Origin: Paraglaciecola sp. T6c
Lineage (GTDB): Bacteria; Pseudomonadota; Gammaproteobacteria; Enterobacterales; Alteromonadaceae
Direction of reading: 5' to 3'
NCBI RefSeq assembly: GCF_000014225.1
Contig: NC_008228.1
Span: 5,022,001-5,086,000, forward strand
DNA length: 64,000 nucleotides
Below are positions 8,240 to 18,863 of this stretch, in pieces. Positions within the stretch are counted from its first letter, which is position 1. Every line of letters starts with the position of its first letter. Under the pieces are notes generated by a model. The model saw only the letters and a program-made list of their open reading frames with translations. It searched no databases and was not told the origin of the DNA. Position numbers and translations under genes: made by a program.

Positions 8240-9346
8240 CTATGAACTCGATACACGGAACAACACTTCATCCATTTCCATCCACGCGTCGAATATTTCC
8301 TGACAATCATAAATAATGGTGTTAATAGGTTCTTTCACCCTATGCTCGTTCAAAATCCCGCATTCCAACAGTTCAGTGATCGCTGTACTGGCTTCGAGTA
8401 ATGTCCATCCAAATTGCCCTGAAAGATAAGCAGGAGTAACGATTGGTTGCTCTGAGATGTGCGACAGTAAAGTGGCTGCATGCTGGCTGAGTTGTCTTAG
8501 TGTTAGTTTTTTTTGAATGAATGAATTTGCCATTATAAGCCTTTTGCACAAGGTCTCAGTCGTGTTGATACTCCATTGAATAGCCTCATCCCAAAAATCA
8601 AAAACCTGCTGCCATTGCCCTTGCATAATAGCACTTGGCGCATCTAAGTAACCATTATGTTGGTGAGCCAAACGAAATAGAAATGGACTGATATATGCCT
8701 TTTCATCCCGCATAATTTGACTCAAAAGCGCATCAACTATTGCTCTGTTAAGGCGCCCATTACCATCATTGAATGGATGGATCAGAATAAATTGATTGGA
8801 TAACATAATGATATCTTCAATGCCTACTTGCTCGATATTGTTAACGTAGTTAATCCAGTCGGTCATTAAATCCGAGACGTTTTCAGGGGGCGGTGGAACG
8901 ATATGCGCCGTATCGGGTGAGCGCCCTCCTATCCAATTTTGCACATCTCTGAAACGCCCTCCATTGTGATGATGAGGATCAAGTGACTTATGCACTTCAC
9001 ACAAAGTGCCCAGTGTAAGTGGTCTTTTGCGTAATGATTGTAAAGCGCTTCGATACCGTTCGGATTGTAGTGTTACAGATTCAGCCAACTCATCCTTGCG
9101 CTTAAAGCCCAAACGCATCAGCGATAGACGCTTTCGAGAGACTAACCTGCCCTGCTTTAGGCTGAACCCCCCAGCTAAATAACGTGACGTAAAACGCTGC
9201 AAGTTGCCGACTTGACAATGCGTTTCTAAAAACGTCGATACTAGTGGTGTTGGTAACGCTAATGCACAAGTTTGATTGGCAAGACTTTCAGGCATTAAGC
9301 ATCGGTAGTTTGCATTATTGCTTGGCCATACTTTTTCGATATACAT
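8240..9346 (-). CDS. Fic family protein, probable AMP-transferase
   Basis: 368 residues from ATG 9346, which has GGAA six bases upstream; a TTG five codons earlier is the alternative. The complete Fic motif HPFNDGNGRLNR is at 190-201 with catalytic His190, so it should transfer AMP (or another nucleotide-derived group) to a protein hydroxyl. The N-terminal part (about 20-120) resembles the Fic_N region and the last 80 residues look like a winged-helix DNA-binding domain. No classical S/T-xxx-E-G/N inhibitory helix could be picked out, so how it is held inactive is unclear. No small antitoxin gene precedes it; it is downstream of a secreted-protein gene on the same strand with a hairpin between. 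Confidence 0.88.
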   Translation of the reverse strand: MYIEKVWPSNNANYRCLMPESLANQTCALALPTPLVSTFLETHCQVGNLQRFTSRYLAGGFSLKQGRLVSRKRLSLMRLGFKRKDELAESVTLQSERYRSALQSLRKRPLTLGTLCEVHKSLDPHHHNGGRFRDVQNWIGGRSPDTAHIVPPPPENVSDLMTDWINYVNNIEQVGIEDIIMLSNQFILIHPFNDGNGRLNRAIVDALLSQIMRDEKAYISPFLFRLAHQHNGYLDAPSAIMQGQWQQVFDFWDEAIQWSINTTETLCKRLIMANSFIQKKLTLRQLSQHAATLLSHISEQPIVTPAYLSGQFGWTLLEASTAITELLECGILNEHRVKEPINTIIYDCQEIFDAWMEMDEVLFRVSSS

Positions 9347-9365
9347 AATGTGTTCCAGCAAATGA

Positions 9366-9385
9366 GGGCTGTCGAGACAGCCCTT
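9366..9385. terminator. Perfect hairpin between the secreted-protein gene and fic
   Basis: AGGGCTGTC-GA-GACAGCCCT, 9-bp arms, immediately after the secreted-protein stop and 20 bases before the fic start. On the minus strand it is followed by CATTTGC, a poor T-run. It may terminate or attenuate read-through into fic. Confidence 0.55.
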
Positions 9386-9397
9386 AAAGGTTGCTCT

Positions 9398-11572
9398 TTA
9401 GAGTGAATAACCTAAAGTTTGGGTTTGAAATCCGAACATCTGATTGTTCGACTCATATCTTCCCCCAGCGCCAAATCCTCCTTTTCCGAAGACTTCAGCT
9501 TTTGCCTTTAAGCAGTAGTTTCCATTTACCTTAGTGATGCTATTACTAGCGCTACTGACATTCCACGAGCGGTCAACGGTGACAACTAAACCACTAACTG
9601 GAGAAGGCGAGTAGCTACTCGTGATCACTGCATTGCGACTGAAGTCAGGAATGATGTCGGTATTCGTGAAACATTGTTGTACTGACTTAGATTTATAGCA
9701 CCTAAACAAACAACCCCCTTTGGATAAATCTAAACGTACCTGTTCAAGTCTAAATCCTTTGAAACTTATGAGTTCAGGACGCTGCATACACAATCCGTTA
9801 TTAATAGAATCGATACAGTTCGAAGAATTGGGAAGAAAACACTTATTCCACTCACCCTGATTTGAACAATAGTTTACGAAGCGGTCGACCATATCTTTCG
9901 CAGAGTCACATAAATCTCTTTGGCTAACGTTTCCTTCGTAGAAACTTAACCCCATTGCCTCTTCAATTTGGCCTACTGCGTCTGGGTCAATTCCATTCAA
10001 ATCTAACATCCAACAACGTCGCTCCAGCTGACTGTCCAACCGTCCCCAAGTCTGTAATATGTCACGGTACTCAGTGTAGTCAGAAAACACGTCAAAATGG
10101 CTCGTGCCAGCTAAAGCACTCGGTATAGGGTAATCCCGTTCTGTCGACTCTATATTGACTAAATCTTCATCATTGCTATTGGCAAAACTGGTAAGCACAG
10201 TCATATATTCCGTGATGCTATTAAGCCGAAGGAGGTTACCGGAATCTGAACCACCGGTTTGTGTACCAATAATGTCGAATGTATAGCCGTCAAACTCTTG
10301 CTCTAAACTACTCGCTTCACTGGAGGTAAAATTGCCATCCGCGCTATAACTTTCCAGCGATGCTTTTAACTCAAGAGTTTTACTCTTTATTTCACTGTAA
10401 CTACTTTTTTCACTTACCACACGGATCGTAAATAGAATTTTTCTGCCTGTGGTAACTGTATCAATGAATTTGTCCCCACAGAATTTACGAAACTCTTTTG
10501 GCTGATTATTCACTAAGTAGTTAACATAAGGAGTAGACATACCTAAAGTGAGGGCTTGTTTTGCTTGATATCGATTTTGTTTATCGATAAACGACGAAAC
10601 GATAACTGAACTCTCAGTAACCTTGGATGTTTCGCTATATAACGAAGAGCTTCCTGACCCCCCGATAGAAAAACCACCAAACGATATCGAACCGCCTCCT
10701 GAACGCTTAACATCTAGTGTTGTCGCGAGAGATTCGTAAGTATCTACTTGGCTGAAGGAGTATTTTTGATCGTTAATATACTGAACGGAATCAAGTTGAG
10801 CGGCGCCTGAGAGATCCCAGCATGAATTCCCGTACACCTCACCCTTGAGTGCATCGTAGCCTTTGCTCAGCGCAGCGAGTGCAGTTTCTTGTTCTGTTTG
10901 GTTTGTGCTTAAGGCTGAATAGGTTCCTTTGCGAGCTAGTTGAGAATTTGTTCTCACACTTTCTAATGGTTTGGTTACCGCGCCCCCATTATCATAGTTC
11001 GCATTAATCGAATAATACTGCGATGTTTTGTACGGGCTACAACCAACGCTATTGCATGCCCTAACCGCATATTTGACGATTTTGTCGGCACCAGGATTTT
11101 GGATAGAGCTAAGGTTATTACCAACGGAAACGGTGCTTGACGGTGCCGTCTGGGTTTGGGTTTCACTATCTTGTGGTATCTCATCTTTATATTGTTGACG
11201 CAACTCGTAGTGAAAATTAGATCCTCGGCCTGCGTTGCCACCTTGCCACTTTACTTCTACGGAATTACTTCCTTTGGTTCGAAGTACCGCAATACTTTTT
11301 GGTACTGATGGCGCGACATCCGGTGGCGGGTCAATTGGTCCCCCACCTCCACAATCCGAATTGGTATCACACTGTATACTGGCTGACACCGATGTTTTTA
11401 ATTGCCAACCCCATCCTTCTTCAGATCCTGCAGCGGCTTGGTTAAACTCAGCGTCATCCTCATAAAAGCTAGATGTTTCTTGCACTTGGCTCTGGGGAGT
11501 TTCGACAGCATATGCATTTCCCACTAAACCTAGACCACTTAATAACAGCACTATTTTATTGTGTTTTAACAT
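9398..11572 (-). CDS. Large secreted cysteine-rich protein with fibronectin-III domain; possible MACPF-like core
   Basis: 724 residues with a signal peptide (1-22, ending NAYA). A proline/glycine linker precedes a fibronectin type III domain at about 88-190 (VPKSIAVL, VEVKWQGG, YAVRACNSVGCSPY). The middle, about 270-500, has a Ser/Gly-rich SGGGSISFGGFSIGG hairpin-like run and a FCGDKFIDTVTTG segment that recalls the Y-G-T-H-F/Y signature region of membrane-attack/perforin folds; this likeness is weak and by eye. The C-terminal third is rich in cysteines, probably disulfide-bonded, as expected for an extracellular protein. No sortase, TonB or type I signal is evident. Family not recognised; an adhesin or pore-forming toxin are the options. 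Confidence 0.55.
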   Translation of the reverse strand: MLKHNKIVLLLSGLGLVGNAYAVETPQSQVQETSSFYEDDAEFNQAAAGSEEGWGWQLKTSVSASIQCDTNSDCGGGGPIDPPPDVAPSVPKSIAVLRTKGSNSVEVKWQGGNAGRGSNFHYELRQQYKDEIPQDSETQTQTAPSSTVSVGNNLSSIQNPGADKIVKYAVRACNSVGCSPYKTSQYYSINANYDNGGAVTKPLESVRTNSQLARKGTYSALSTNQTEQETALAALSKGYDALKGEVYGNSCWDLSGAAQLDSVQYINDQKYSFSQVDTYESLATTLDVKRSGGGSISFGGFSIGGSGSSSLYSETSKVTESSVIVSSFIDKQNRYQAKQALTLGMSTPYVNYLVNNQPKEFRKFCGDKFIDTVTTGRKILFTIRVVSEKSSYSEIKSKTLELKASLESYSADGNFTSSEASSLEQEFDGYTFDIIGTQTGGSDSGNLLRLNSITEYMTVLTSFANSNDEDLVNIESTERDYPIPSALAGTSHFDVFSDYTEYRDILQTWGRLDSQLERRCWMLDLNGIDPDAVGQIEEAMGLSFYEGNVSQRDLCDSAKDMVDRFVNYCSNQGEWNKCFLPNSSNCIDSINNGLCMQRPELISFKGFRLEQVRLDLSKGGCLFRCYKSKSVQQCFTNTDIIPDFSRNAVITSSYSPSPVSGLVVTVDRSWNVSSASNSITKVNGNYCLKAKAEVFGKGGFGAGGRYESNNQMFGFQTQTLGYSL

Positions 11573-11924
11573 TGCGTAACCCTTTTGTTATGCGCGTTTA
11601 GGCGCATCAATCAGCTAGTTATTCCGTTAGTTATGCTCGAAAAACTGACACTACTTCGAGCATATTTAGTTACTTACCTCATATTAAGAAGTAAGTTACA
11701 CTACGTTAGCAAGGGTAAAAAAAAGTTACAATTAAAGGGTTGTTTTTTTACCTAAATTTAATGAAAACGTCATCTTTCAAAAGTCACTAATGAAGGAATC
11801 TTGGCTTTGAAGCACCGTCAGCATTTGTCACGATCGAAAATTTTATGGCAGAAAAAACAGAGGGATATGACTATTGATATTGGGGTGAGGGTTGGATAAA
11901 GAAGTGTTATGCAGTGTAGTGGCA
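11573..11924. other. Intergenic region upstream of the secreted-protein gene
   Basis: About 350 bases, AT-rich near the gene (runs of A and T around 11718-11752), presumably carrying the promoter of the minus-strand secreted-protein gene. No ORF, RNA gene or clear repeat was found. Confidence 0.5.
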
Positions 11925-11959
11925 TTATTAGCCTGCGAGAGAACCTCGCAGGCTAATAA
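11925..11959 (-). terminator. Strong terminator downstream of ybiT
   Basis: Perfect 15-bp stem (TTATTAGCCTGCGAG and its complement) with a 5-base loop, 10 bases beyond the ybiT stop. It could work in both directions. Confidence 0.85.
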
Positions 11960-11968
11960 ATTGAGTTG

Positions 11969-13573
11969 CTATGCAGCGGCGCTTGTCTCTTGACGGCTTG
12001 CGAAGTACTCATCATACGTACCTTGGAAGTTAATCACTTCTCTGTCCTTGATCTCAATAACGCGGGTAGCTAAAGAGGATACAAACTCCCGGTCGTGACT
12101 TACGAAAATTAAGGTCCCATCGAATTTTTTAAGCGCCGAATTAAGTGCTTCGATTGCTTCCATATCCATGTGATTCGTTGGCTCATCCATGATCAGTACG
12201 TTGATATCAGACATCATCAACTTGCCAAACAATAAGCGGTTTTTCTCACCACCTGAGCACACGTTCACTTTTTTGTTGAAATCATCTGCGCTAAACAATA
12301 AGCGACCTAACATTGCTCGAACCGCTAAGTCATCATGCTTAGGAGTGCGCCACTGAGACATCCAATCAAACAAAGTGATATCCATGGCAAAATCTGCCGA
12401 GCTGTCTTGTGGGCAATAACCAACAACAGCATTTTCTGACCACTTGATGGTGCCCTCATTCAATTTAAGCTCGTCTACCAAGCAGCGTAGAAAAGTCGTT
12501 TTGCCCACGCCGTTTTCACCGGTTATGGCTAATCGAGCGCCAGCTTCTAGGATCAACTCGCCACCACTAAACAATGACTCACCGTCAAAACCGTGACCAA
12601 AGTTCTCTAAAATCAAGGCTTGGCGATGTAACTTACGGTGCTGCTTCAACGTGATTGATGGCGTACGGCGACTGGAAGACTTCACCTCATCTAACTGAAT
12701 TTTTTCTAAACGTTTGGCACGAGAACTGGCCTGTTTGGCTTTTGATGCATTAGCCGAGAAACGCGCAACGAAGCCTTGTAAGTCTTCCATTTCAGCGGTT
12801 TTCTTGGCGTTACTGGTTAACAGTTGCTCTTGAATCAAAGATGACGCCTCGATAAAGGCTTCGTAATTTCCCGGGTAAATACGCAACTCACCATAATCGA
12901 TGTCAGCCATGTGTGTACAAACCGAGTTCAAAAAATGGCGATCGTGAGAAATAATGATCATGGTGCATTTACGCTGATTTAGCACATCAGCCAACCAAGA
13001 AATGGTGTAAATATCCAAGTTGTTGGTAGGCTCATCCAATAACAGAATATCTGGGTTTGAAAACAATGCTTGAGCAAGTAGTACTCGTAACTTCCAACCG
13101 GGTGCCACTTGGCTCATTAGGCCATAGTGGTAGTGCTCAGCGATACCTGCCTCTAACAGAATGTCACCAGCGCGGGCTTCTGCAGTGTAACCGTCCATCT
13201 CAGCGAAATCTGTTTCAAGCTGTGCGACTAACATGCCATCTTCTTCTGACATTTCAGGCTTGGCGTAAATTTCATCTCGTTGCTGTTTAACTTTCCACAA
13301 GGCTGAATCGCCCATAATCACAGCATCTACAACACTATATTCTTCAAAAGCGAACTGATTCTGGCTCAAAATACCTAGCTTATCACCAGGAGTAATGGAA
13401 ATATTGCCAGATGAAGGCACTAAATCCCCACTTAGGATCTTCATAAAAGTCGACTTGCCGCAGCCGTTTGCACCAATAAGGCCGTAACGATTACCGTGAC
13501 CAAATTTGGCCGAAATGTTTTCAAATAAAGGCTCAGCGCCAAATTGCATGGTGATGTTTGCGGTAGATATCAA
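11969..13573 (-). CDS. ybiT: ABC-F family ATPase YbiT
   Basis: 534 residues, collinear with E. coli YbiT. Two ABC domains: Walker [10 protein letters not shown] near residue 40 and GENGVGKTT near 350; Walker [13 protein letters not shown] and [12 protein letters not shown]; and the inter-domain helical linker with [23 protein letters not shown]-type sequence. ABC-F proteins bind the ribosomal E site and modulate translation elongation rather than transport; YbiT is thought to relieve particular stalls. The start is TTG 13573 with AGGA nine bases upstream, giving the same N-terminus as the E. coli protein (xVTMQFG). It is followed by a strong terminator. Confidence 0.93.
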   Translation of the reverse strand: MISTANITMQFGAEPLFENISAKFGHGNRYGLIGANGCGKSTFMKILSGDLVPSSGNISITPGDKLGILSQNQFAFEEYSVVDAVIMGDSALWKVKQQRDEIYAKPEMSEEDGMLVAQLETDFAEMDGYTAEARAGDILLEAGIAEHYHYGLMSQVAPGWKLRVLLAQALFSNPDILLLDEPTNNLDIYTISWLADVLNQRKCTMIIISHDRHFLNSVCTHMADIDYGELRIYPGNYEAFIEASSLIQEQLLTSNAKKTAEMEDLQGFVARFSANASKAKQASSRAKRLEKIQLDEVKSSSRRTPSITLKQHRKLHRQALILENFGHGFDGESLFSGGELILEAGARLAITGENGVGKTTFLRCLVDELKLNEGTIKWSENAVVGYCPQDSSADFAMDITLFDWMSQWRTPKHDDLAVRAMLGRLLFSADDFNKKVNVCSGGEKNRLLFGKLMMSDINVLIMDEPTNHMDMEAIEALNSALKKFDGTLIFVSHDREFVSSLATRVIEIKDREVINFQGTYDEYFASRQETSAAA

Positions 13574-13703
13574 AAGAAAATTCCTAGGGATGGTGTCTGT
13601 ATTTCAAATAAAGAGGGAGTAACATTATTGCCGTTAAGGCTTAGCGGGGCGCACTATAAAGAAACATGGGGAATATGTCGAGGTATGTTGCTTAATTAAT
13701 CAA

Positions 13704-13727
13704 CAAAAAAGGCGCTTTGTGCGCCTT
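13704..13727 (-). terminator. Terminator downstream of the first chemoreceptor gene
   Basis: AAGGCGC-ACAAA-GCGCCTT followed by TTTTTT on the minus strand, 60 bases past the chemoreceptor stop. It separates the chemotaxis block from ybiT. Confidence 0.85.
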
Positions 13728-13786
13728 CATGCATGGTTTGTTCTATCTTGCCCAAACGTCTATATCTGGTTGTTTTCCGCCGAGCG

Positions 13787-15283
13787 CTAGGTGGAAAACT
13801 GCGATAACTGTAAATTAAGATCTTTGGTTCTGCCTGAGAGCAAGCCTGCTTCGTGATCCATGGCAGCGATCTTTGTGAGCTCATCTTGGTTAATAGACTT
13901 CAATCTTGTGGCGGCACTTTGAATTGTCTCGCTATTGTGTATTTGTTGCTCACTGGATTCCGTCATCATATTGACCGCTTCCGTCATCTGCAAAATATTA
14001 TGCTGAACCTGGCTCATTAGGTCGCGAGCTTTTTGTGTTCTAGTGTTAGCAGTTCCACTTAGCGATAGGCAATCAGCCATAGAATCGCTGGACAATTTGG
14101 ATGAACTCAACAGGTTCTCAACAATGAGGTTTACCTCTTCCGTACTTTTTTTAGTGCGCGAAGCGAGCGTTCTCACTTCATCTGCGACCACAGCAAAACC
14201 ACGGCCATGCTCCCCAGCCCTTGCGGCTTCAATAGCGGCATTCAATGCCAATAAGTTAGTCTGATCTGCTATCGATTTAATGGTCTCAAGTACTTGTGAA
14301 ATACTCTGGCAATTATCAGCGAGGTTGCGCACATTCTCATTCGTTTCACTCAGCTTGGTCCCTAGGTTAGTCACGTCTTCTTTCGTTTCATCCACCGTTT
14401 GTTCTGCTTCGTGGACATGACTGTGCGCTTCTGTAGATTGCTGTTGCACGCGCTTTGTGTCTTCGTTCATGGTGCGTGAGGATTGAGCCAGTTCAATTGA
14501 AGCCGTATCGATATACTGCACTTCAGTCATACTTTTTTGCTTAATCCCATGTAACTCCGTGCTATTTTGGTTGGTGATCACGGAGGTACTATTAATTTGC
14601 TCTGCAGCCCCGCGCATACCGGTGATCAGATTGTCGAACATGCTAAGTAAATTATTGAACGCCACCACAGAATCGGCATTGAGTGTTTGATCCGCCCTGA
14701 CCTTCAAATCAATTGCTGCTCTGTCGCTCATGATTTTTTCGATGCTGCTGGTAAGGGCTGCAGCAGAAAGTGACTCAACTTGATTGTCTTTTGCCATTTT
14801 AGCCAGCATCAAGGCTTGCACCAGAGCATAAACAGCATGCACGATAATAAGATAAAACAGCAGACCACCATCCGCTAAAACGTACACCCCCATCCCTTTT
14901 GATTGCATCACAAAGAAACTAAGATGGTGCACAACCACCACTAAAATCGCGGTCACGTACAACCGCCAATTTCGGTAGTACGCTAAGAACGAGAGCAGCA
15001 CAAAGATCCCAAAGTGCATCTCTACTAGCCCATGCATCTGGTGAATATGAAGTGCCGTAAACAGCATTAAGCCAATGGCCACAACATGTTGAGTTAAACG
15101 TGACTGAGGCTTTAGGTGAATAAAGGTTAAACATATAACACTCGTCGAGCCGCCAACCAGAATGGCTTCTATCCAGGTTTGATTAAAATTGGCCAAGGCT
15201 AAGCTGATGATCGCTAACGCAATGAAGGTAATTTGCATATTTTTGTTTGCGCTAGTGACCCAAGCATAATGACGGTCTGACAT
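13787..15283 (-). CDS. Methyl-accepting chemotaxis protein with histidine-rich membrane sensor (copy 1)
   Basis: 498 residues from ATG 15283, chosen for GGAGAA six bases upstream and because it then matches the length and N-terminus of its paralogue at 16143-17639. The first 190 residues are a polytopic membrane domain with histidines shared by both copies (IHQMH, EMHF, VHH, VHA) and little periplasmic sequence. There is no obvious HAMP unit. The C-terminal half is a cytoplasmic signalling hairpin with the conserved [20 protein letters not shown] tip that contacts CheA/CheW. It lacks a C-terminal CheR-tethering pentapeptide. The sensor may detect a membrane-linked signal such as redox state; that is inference. 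Confidence 0.9.
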   Translation of the reverse strand: MSDRHYAWVTSANKNMQITFIALAIISLALANFNQTWIEAILVGGSTSVICLTFIHLKPQSRLTQHVVAIGLMLFTALHIHQMHGLVEMHFGIFVLLSFLAYYRNWRLYVTAILVVVVHHLSFFVMQSKGMGVYVLADGGLLFYLIIVHAVYALVQALMLAKMAKDNQVESLSAAALTSSIEKIMSDRAAIDLKVRADQTLNADSVVAFNNLLSMFDNLITGMRGAAEQINSTSVITNQNSTELHGIKQKSMTEVQYIDTASIELAQSSRTMNEDTKRVQQQSTEAHSHVHEAEQTVDETKEDVTNLGTKLSETNENVRNLADNCQSISQVLETIKSIADQTNLLALNAAIEAARAGEHGRGFAVVADEVRTLASRTKKSTEEVNLIVENLLSSSKLSSDSMADCLSLSGTANTRTQKARDLMSQVQHNILQMTEAVNMMTESSEQQIHNSETIQSAATRLKSINQDELTKIAAMDHEAGLLSGRTKDLNLQLSQFST

Positions 15284-15509
15284 GATTGTTCTCCAAAGAC
15301 TTGTGCTGCTAACACTACTGACAATATTCACACTTTAACGGCAGCAAAAACAGTTCGTTTAAGGTGTAAATTAGTGATTGTGCGCTTCTTAGTTTCGTCG
15401 CGCACTATCGCTAACAGCGTTAAGCGCATCTTAGAAACGCCCCCATGAGTGTGCGTTGTAACCTACGTTGAATAAGCGACTTAGATCATAAAGTAAACTC
15501 ACTCAGTAC

Positions 15510-16070
15510 TTAAGACGTCGTACTTGCGTTCGCACAGTAGCAACCATAGCCATCGCTGACCACAGCGCTTCCCACATGTTTGTTTTCGATAACATTGGTT
15601 AAAAACCTATCAACGATGGCCGTGTCAGTTGAGCAAAAGTAACCAGAGGAATAAGGCCCGAAATAACCAAGCTGCCCTTGCTCGTCGAACACCATGATGG
15701 CAGGCAATGAGGGCAAAATAATTTCTTTAGGTATGTCATTTACCGATGCATGAACAGAATGATAGGCAGATTTGTTTAAAATGGTATCAATACGATTGAC
15801 GTGTATATCATTGGAAAAATTACAGCTGCAATCGGCTTGCTGAATATGCACCACCGTTTTAGCTAATGATGGATATTGTGCCTGCATACTTGTCGTTACT
15901 GTTGGTGCAAATTCTGCGGACATGGCGGCCAAAGCCAAGGTTTGTGCTGGGTCAAATTCCTTCTGCCTTTGCGCGCTTGAGTATGCCAATCCGCCAAGTG
16001 TCAATAAAACCCAAGCGATTAACGCCCCTACTACCACAAGACGTTTAAAGGAGTGTGTTAGCAATGGCAT
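15510..16070 (-). CDS. DUF6436-like membrane-anchored thioredoxin-fold protein
   Basis: 186 residues: an N-terminal membrane anchor (about 10-32) followed by a periplasmic domain. The domain has an ADCSCNF motif (CxC instead of CxxC) placed after a beta strand, and a SLPAIMVFDEQG segment that fits the cis-proline strand of thioredoxin-like folds. Three further cysteines lie near the end (GYFCST and GYGCYC). I take it for the DUF6436 family of Alteromonadales/Vibrionales, from memory. It lies on the same strand between two paralogous chemoreceptors (72 and 226 bases away), so a redox-related role in their signalling is possible. ATG 16070 has GGGGAA eight bases upstream. Confidence 0.65.
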   Translation of the reverse strand: MPLLTHSFKRLVVVGALIAWVLLTLGGLAYSSAQRQKEFDPAQTLALAAMSAEFAPTVTTSMQAQYPSLAKTVVHIQQADCSCNFSNDIHVNRIDTILNKSAYHSVHASVNDIPKEIILPSLPAIMVFDEQGQLGYFGPYSSGYFCSTDTAIVDRFLTNVIENKHVGSAVVSDGYGCYCANASTTS

Positions 16071-16142
16071 TTAGTTGGTTCCCCATATCACTAAACTAAA
16101 AACGTTACTAAGCGGGCTCACAAGCACATTTAAAGCGATGCA

Positions 16143-17639
16143 TTAAGAACGAAAAGCCGACATTTGACGATTTAATGCTTCACTCATGTCATTTAGGACT
16201 TGAGCATCTTTATTCATCGATGAAATCGTCTCCAATTCTTTCCTATTACTCTCTTTAAGAGTAAGTGCGGCATGTTGGATCACATCACTGTTGCACGCTT
16301 GTTGCTCACAAGACTCGCTCATCTTTGCAACCGAATCAGATACATCTTGGATATTATGCTGAATTTCACTCATGAGCTCGCTGACAGAACCCGTATGCGC
16401 AGTGGTGACCTGACTAAGCTCTACGCAATTTGTCATTGATGAACTCGAATCTCTTGATGAGCTTACCAGATTAACGATGATCTCGTTGATCTCTTCTGTG
16501 CTCGATTTCGTGCGAGAAGCCAAAGTGCGCACTTCATCAGCTACAACCGCGAAACCTCGACCGTGCTCGCCAGCTCTTGCTGCTTCAATCGCAGCATTCA
16601 AAGCAAGCAAGTTAGTTTGATCTGCAATAGATTGAATGGTTTCAAGAACCTTGGAAATGTCTTGGCAATCTGCCGCTAATCTTTGAATAGTTTCACTGGT
16701 CTGCTGTAGCTTTGTTCCTAACTGTGTAACGTCTCTATGCGTTATCGCCATGGTTTGTTGAGCTTCATCTGTGTTTGCTTTAGCTCTGTCCGATGCGGCC
16801 TTGACCTGCTCATTATTACCATTCATGGCATTCGTTGATTGCATCATGTTCTGTGACGACAATTCTATGTGTTCCACCTCTTGAATACTTTGCTCTTTCG
16901 CTTGGCGCAGCGAAGCATTGTATTGGCTATTAGAGGTAGAGTTATGGTCGATTTGGTGCGCCGCTGAACGCACATCATTAATCAACTTATTAAATAGGTT
17001 CAATAAATTGTTAAAAGCAGAAACTGAGCTCGCACCCATTTTCTCATCTGCTCTTTTGGTTAAATCAATCGCTTGTTTGTCTTGCATGATAGCTTCAACA
17101 CTGGAAACCAAAGACGCCGTCCCAAAAGATTCTTTACGATTATCGTTGGCCATCTTGCCAAGCATTGTAGCTTGCAAGATGGCATAAAGCGCATGAACAG
17201 CGATTAACCAAAATGCTAAGCCACCCTCAAGCAATATGTATACGGGCAAACCATTCTTTTGTAGAAAAAAGAATGACACATGATGTAAAGCCACGACTGC
17301 TATCGCAGTAATATACACGTGCCAGTTTCGGTAGTAGGCTAAAAAGGATAGCAACACGAACACACCAAAATGCATTTCAACTAGGCCATGCATTTGGTGG
17401 ATCTGCAACGCGCTGTAGAGCATCAAACCCGCCGCAACAATATGCTGTGTTAAGCGAGATTGTGGTTTAAGGCGAATGGCAGTAATCCCTATAAACGTAG
17501 TAGATACACCGACAAGTATGGCTTCCCACCAGGTTTGGTTTATCCCTGCAATGGCTAAACTAATGATAAGCAAAGCAACAAAGGTCACCTGGATTCCTTT
17601 ATTGGCACTGTTTACCCATGGGCGGTCAATGTTGTTCAA
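16143..17639 (-). CDS. Methyl-accepting chemotaxis protein with histidine-rich membrane sensor (copy 2)
   Basis: 498 residues and a clear paralogue of the receptor at 13787-15283, similar over the membrane sensor and near identical at the signalling tip; the block arose by duplication. The membrane region repeats the conserved histidines (IHQMH, EMHF, LHH, VHA), while the linker between sensor and signalling domain has diverged. The start must be TTG 17639: no in-frame ATG follows for a long way, and GAGGGGAA sits about seven bases before it. It is the first gene of the minus-strand triad with the DUF6436-like protein and copy 1. Confidence 0.9.
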   Translation of the reverse strand: MNNIDRPWVNSANKGIQVTFVALLIISLAIAGINQTWWEAILVGVSTTFIGITAIRLKPQSRLTQHIVAAGLMLYSALQIHQMHGLVEMHFGVFVLLSFLAYYRNWHVYITAIAVVALHHVSFFFLQKNGLPVYILLEGGLAFWLIAVHALYAILQATMLGKMANDNRKESFGTASLVSSVEAIMQDKQAIDLTKRADEKMGASSVSAFNNLLNLFNKLINDVRSAAHQIDHNSTSNSQYNASLRQAKEQSIQEVEHIELSSQNMMQSTNAMNGNNEQVKAASDRAKANTDEAQQTMAITHRDVTQLGTKLQQTSETIQRLAADCQDISKVLETIQSIADQTNLLALNAAIEAARAGEHGRGFAVVADEVRTLASRTKSSTEEINEIIVNLVSSSRDSSSSMTNCVELSQVTTAHTGSVSELMSEIQHNIQDVSDSVAKMSESCEQQACNSDVIQHAALTLKESNRKELETISSMNKDAQVLNDMSEALNRQMSAFRS

Positions 17640-17776
17640 TGCGCTTCCCCTCTATCAATACATAAATATAAGACGATTACATGTCTCGCGCTTCTTGATG
17701 AGAAGCAATAAAAAAAATCGCGACCAAGCAGACACTTAGCCACGATTCACTTCTACTTACTATCGGAAGATTGGAC

Positions 17777-18862
17777 CTAAAGTTTAATAATTAATCCTTG
17801 TTGAGGCGGGATATTACCTTCGCATACTTGTCCGTAAGTCTCAGCCAAGCGGCCTAAGCCATTCAGCTCTTTTACTTCAAGCCAGCTTCTACATTTCATC
17901 GCAGTTTCTGCCAGAAAACCCATTGTGCGCTGTTCAAAGCCTTGCGGCCCCCAGTCTTTAATGCGTTTTTGAATATGGCCTGGGGCAAAGAAGAATTCAC
18001 TTCGGTCAGACTCAGCAGCACTTTCTGCTGAGAACTCATCCCAATGGGTCAGGCCTACGTTGATGCAATAAGTAAGATTATCCCCAAGGTGCGCACCCAA
18101 TGTCGTCAAAATATCCGAACTTCCCGACATATCCACAATCACGGTGGGTTTATTCGCGTCAATGTCGCCTATTTGGTTATAGCTTACGACTTGGTCATAT
18201 ACCCCAACTTTTTGCACAAAAGTCATATTTCCATTCGAGGTTAAACCCACACTATGAGGCGCAGTAGCATCGGCACTCAGTGCATAACCTAGCCCCAAAC
18301 TGGTTTTACTCGACGCACTGATAACCACCACTTGCTCGGCGCCAAACCAGTTGTTGTCCTGCAAACGATCCCATAAACAAAATGAGGTGATATGCAGAGG
18401 AAACAACAACATACGTTCATTATCAAAGTCTGGATTATAGCTTTTTTCACCCCTTAAACGCTTGTAGCTATTGTATCCTGGCGGCAACATTGCGCGGTGC
18501 GCTGAGCCATCAACCAAGCGCAGCTGAGAAACGTTAACCGGTGTCATCACCACCTGCTGTGCTGGCGGAAAGTAACCAAATAAGCGCTCGCCCACGTCTA
18601 TGCCTTCGGCCTTAGATTGGGTAACCTGGGCAAATCCCCATACTGGAATGATGCCCCACTGTTTGTCGTTGTTGTCCGCAGGTGGGAAGAACTGCCAATA
18701 ACCGAGCCTGTCTCCCATCATGGCGTATGTAATATTGTTGGCGGTAAACGAAAAGCTTTCCACTTTAAGTAAAATTTGCCCTTCTTCGACGGTTTCAATG
18801 GCCGGGGTTTGCACCAATCGATGGCTCATTAACTGTTTTTGTTTTACCTGAAACTCACTCAT
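17777..18862 (-). CDS. DUF2855 family protein (medium-chain dehydrogenase-like)
   Basis: 361 residues matching the DUF2855 family, which has the overall shape of medium-chain dehydrogenase/reductases: an N-terminal GroES-like part (VEEGQILLKVESFSFTANNITY) and a later nucleotide-binding-like part (VVVISASSKTSLGLGYAL). The zinc and NADPH residues of true reductases cannot be confirmed. It starts one base after the flavin monooxygenase stop, its AAGGAG ribosome site lying inside that gene, so the two are made together. Family function is unknown; co-expression with the oxygenase suggests they act on the same substrate. Confidence 0.8.
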   Translation of the reverse strand: MSEFQVKQKQLMSHRLVQTPAIETVEEGQILLKVESFSFTANNITYAMMGDRLGYWQFFPPADNNDKQWGIIPVWGFAQVTQSKAEGIDVGERLFGYFPPAQQVVMTPVNVSQLRLVDGSAHRAMLPPGYNSYKRLRGEKSYNPDFDNERMLLFPLHITSFCLWDRLQDNNWFGAEQVVVISASSKTSLGLGYALSADATAPHSVGLTSNGNMTFVQKVGVYDQVVSYNQIGDIDANKPTVIVDMSGSSDILTTLGAHLGDNLTYCINVGLTHWDEFSAESAAESDRSEFFFAPGHIQKRIKDWGPQGFEQRTMGFLAETAMKCRSWLEVKELNGLGRLAETYGQVCEGNIPPQQGLIIKL

Positions 18863-18863
18863 T

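Noticed and set aside
8240-9346. Toxin-antitoxin module built on the Fic gene
   Set aside because: No small antitoxin gene precedes or follows it in the right orientation; only the hairpin and the secreted-protein gene are adjacent.
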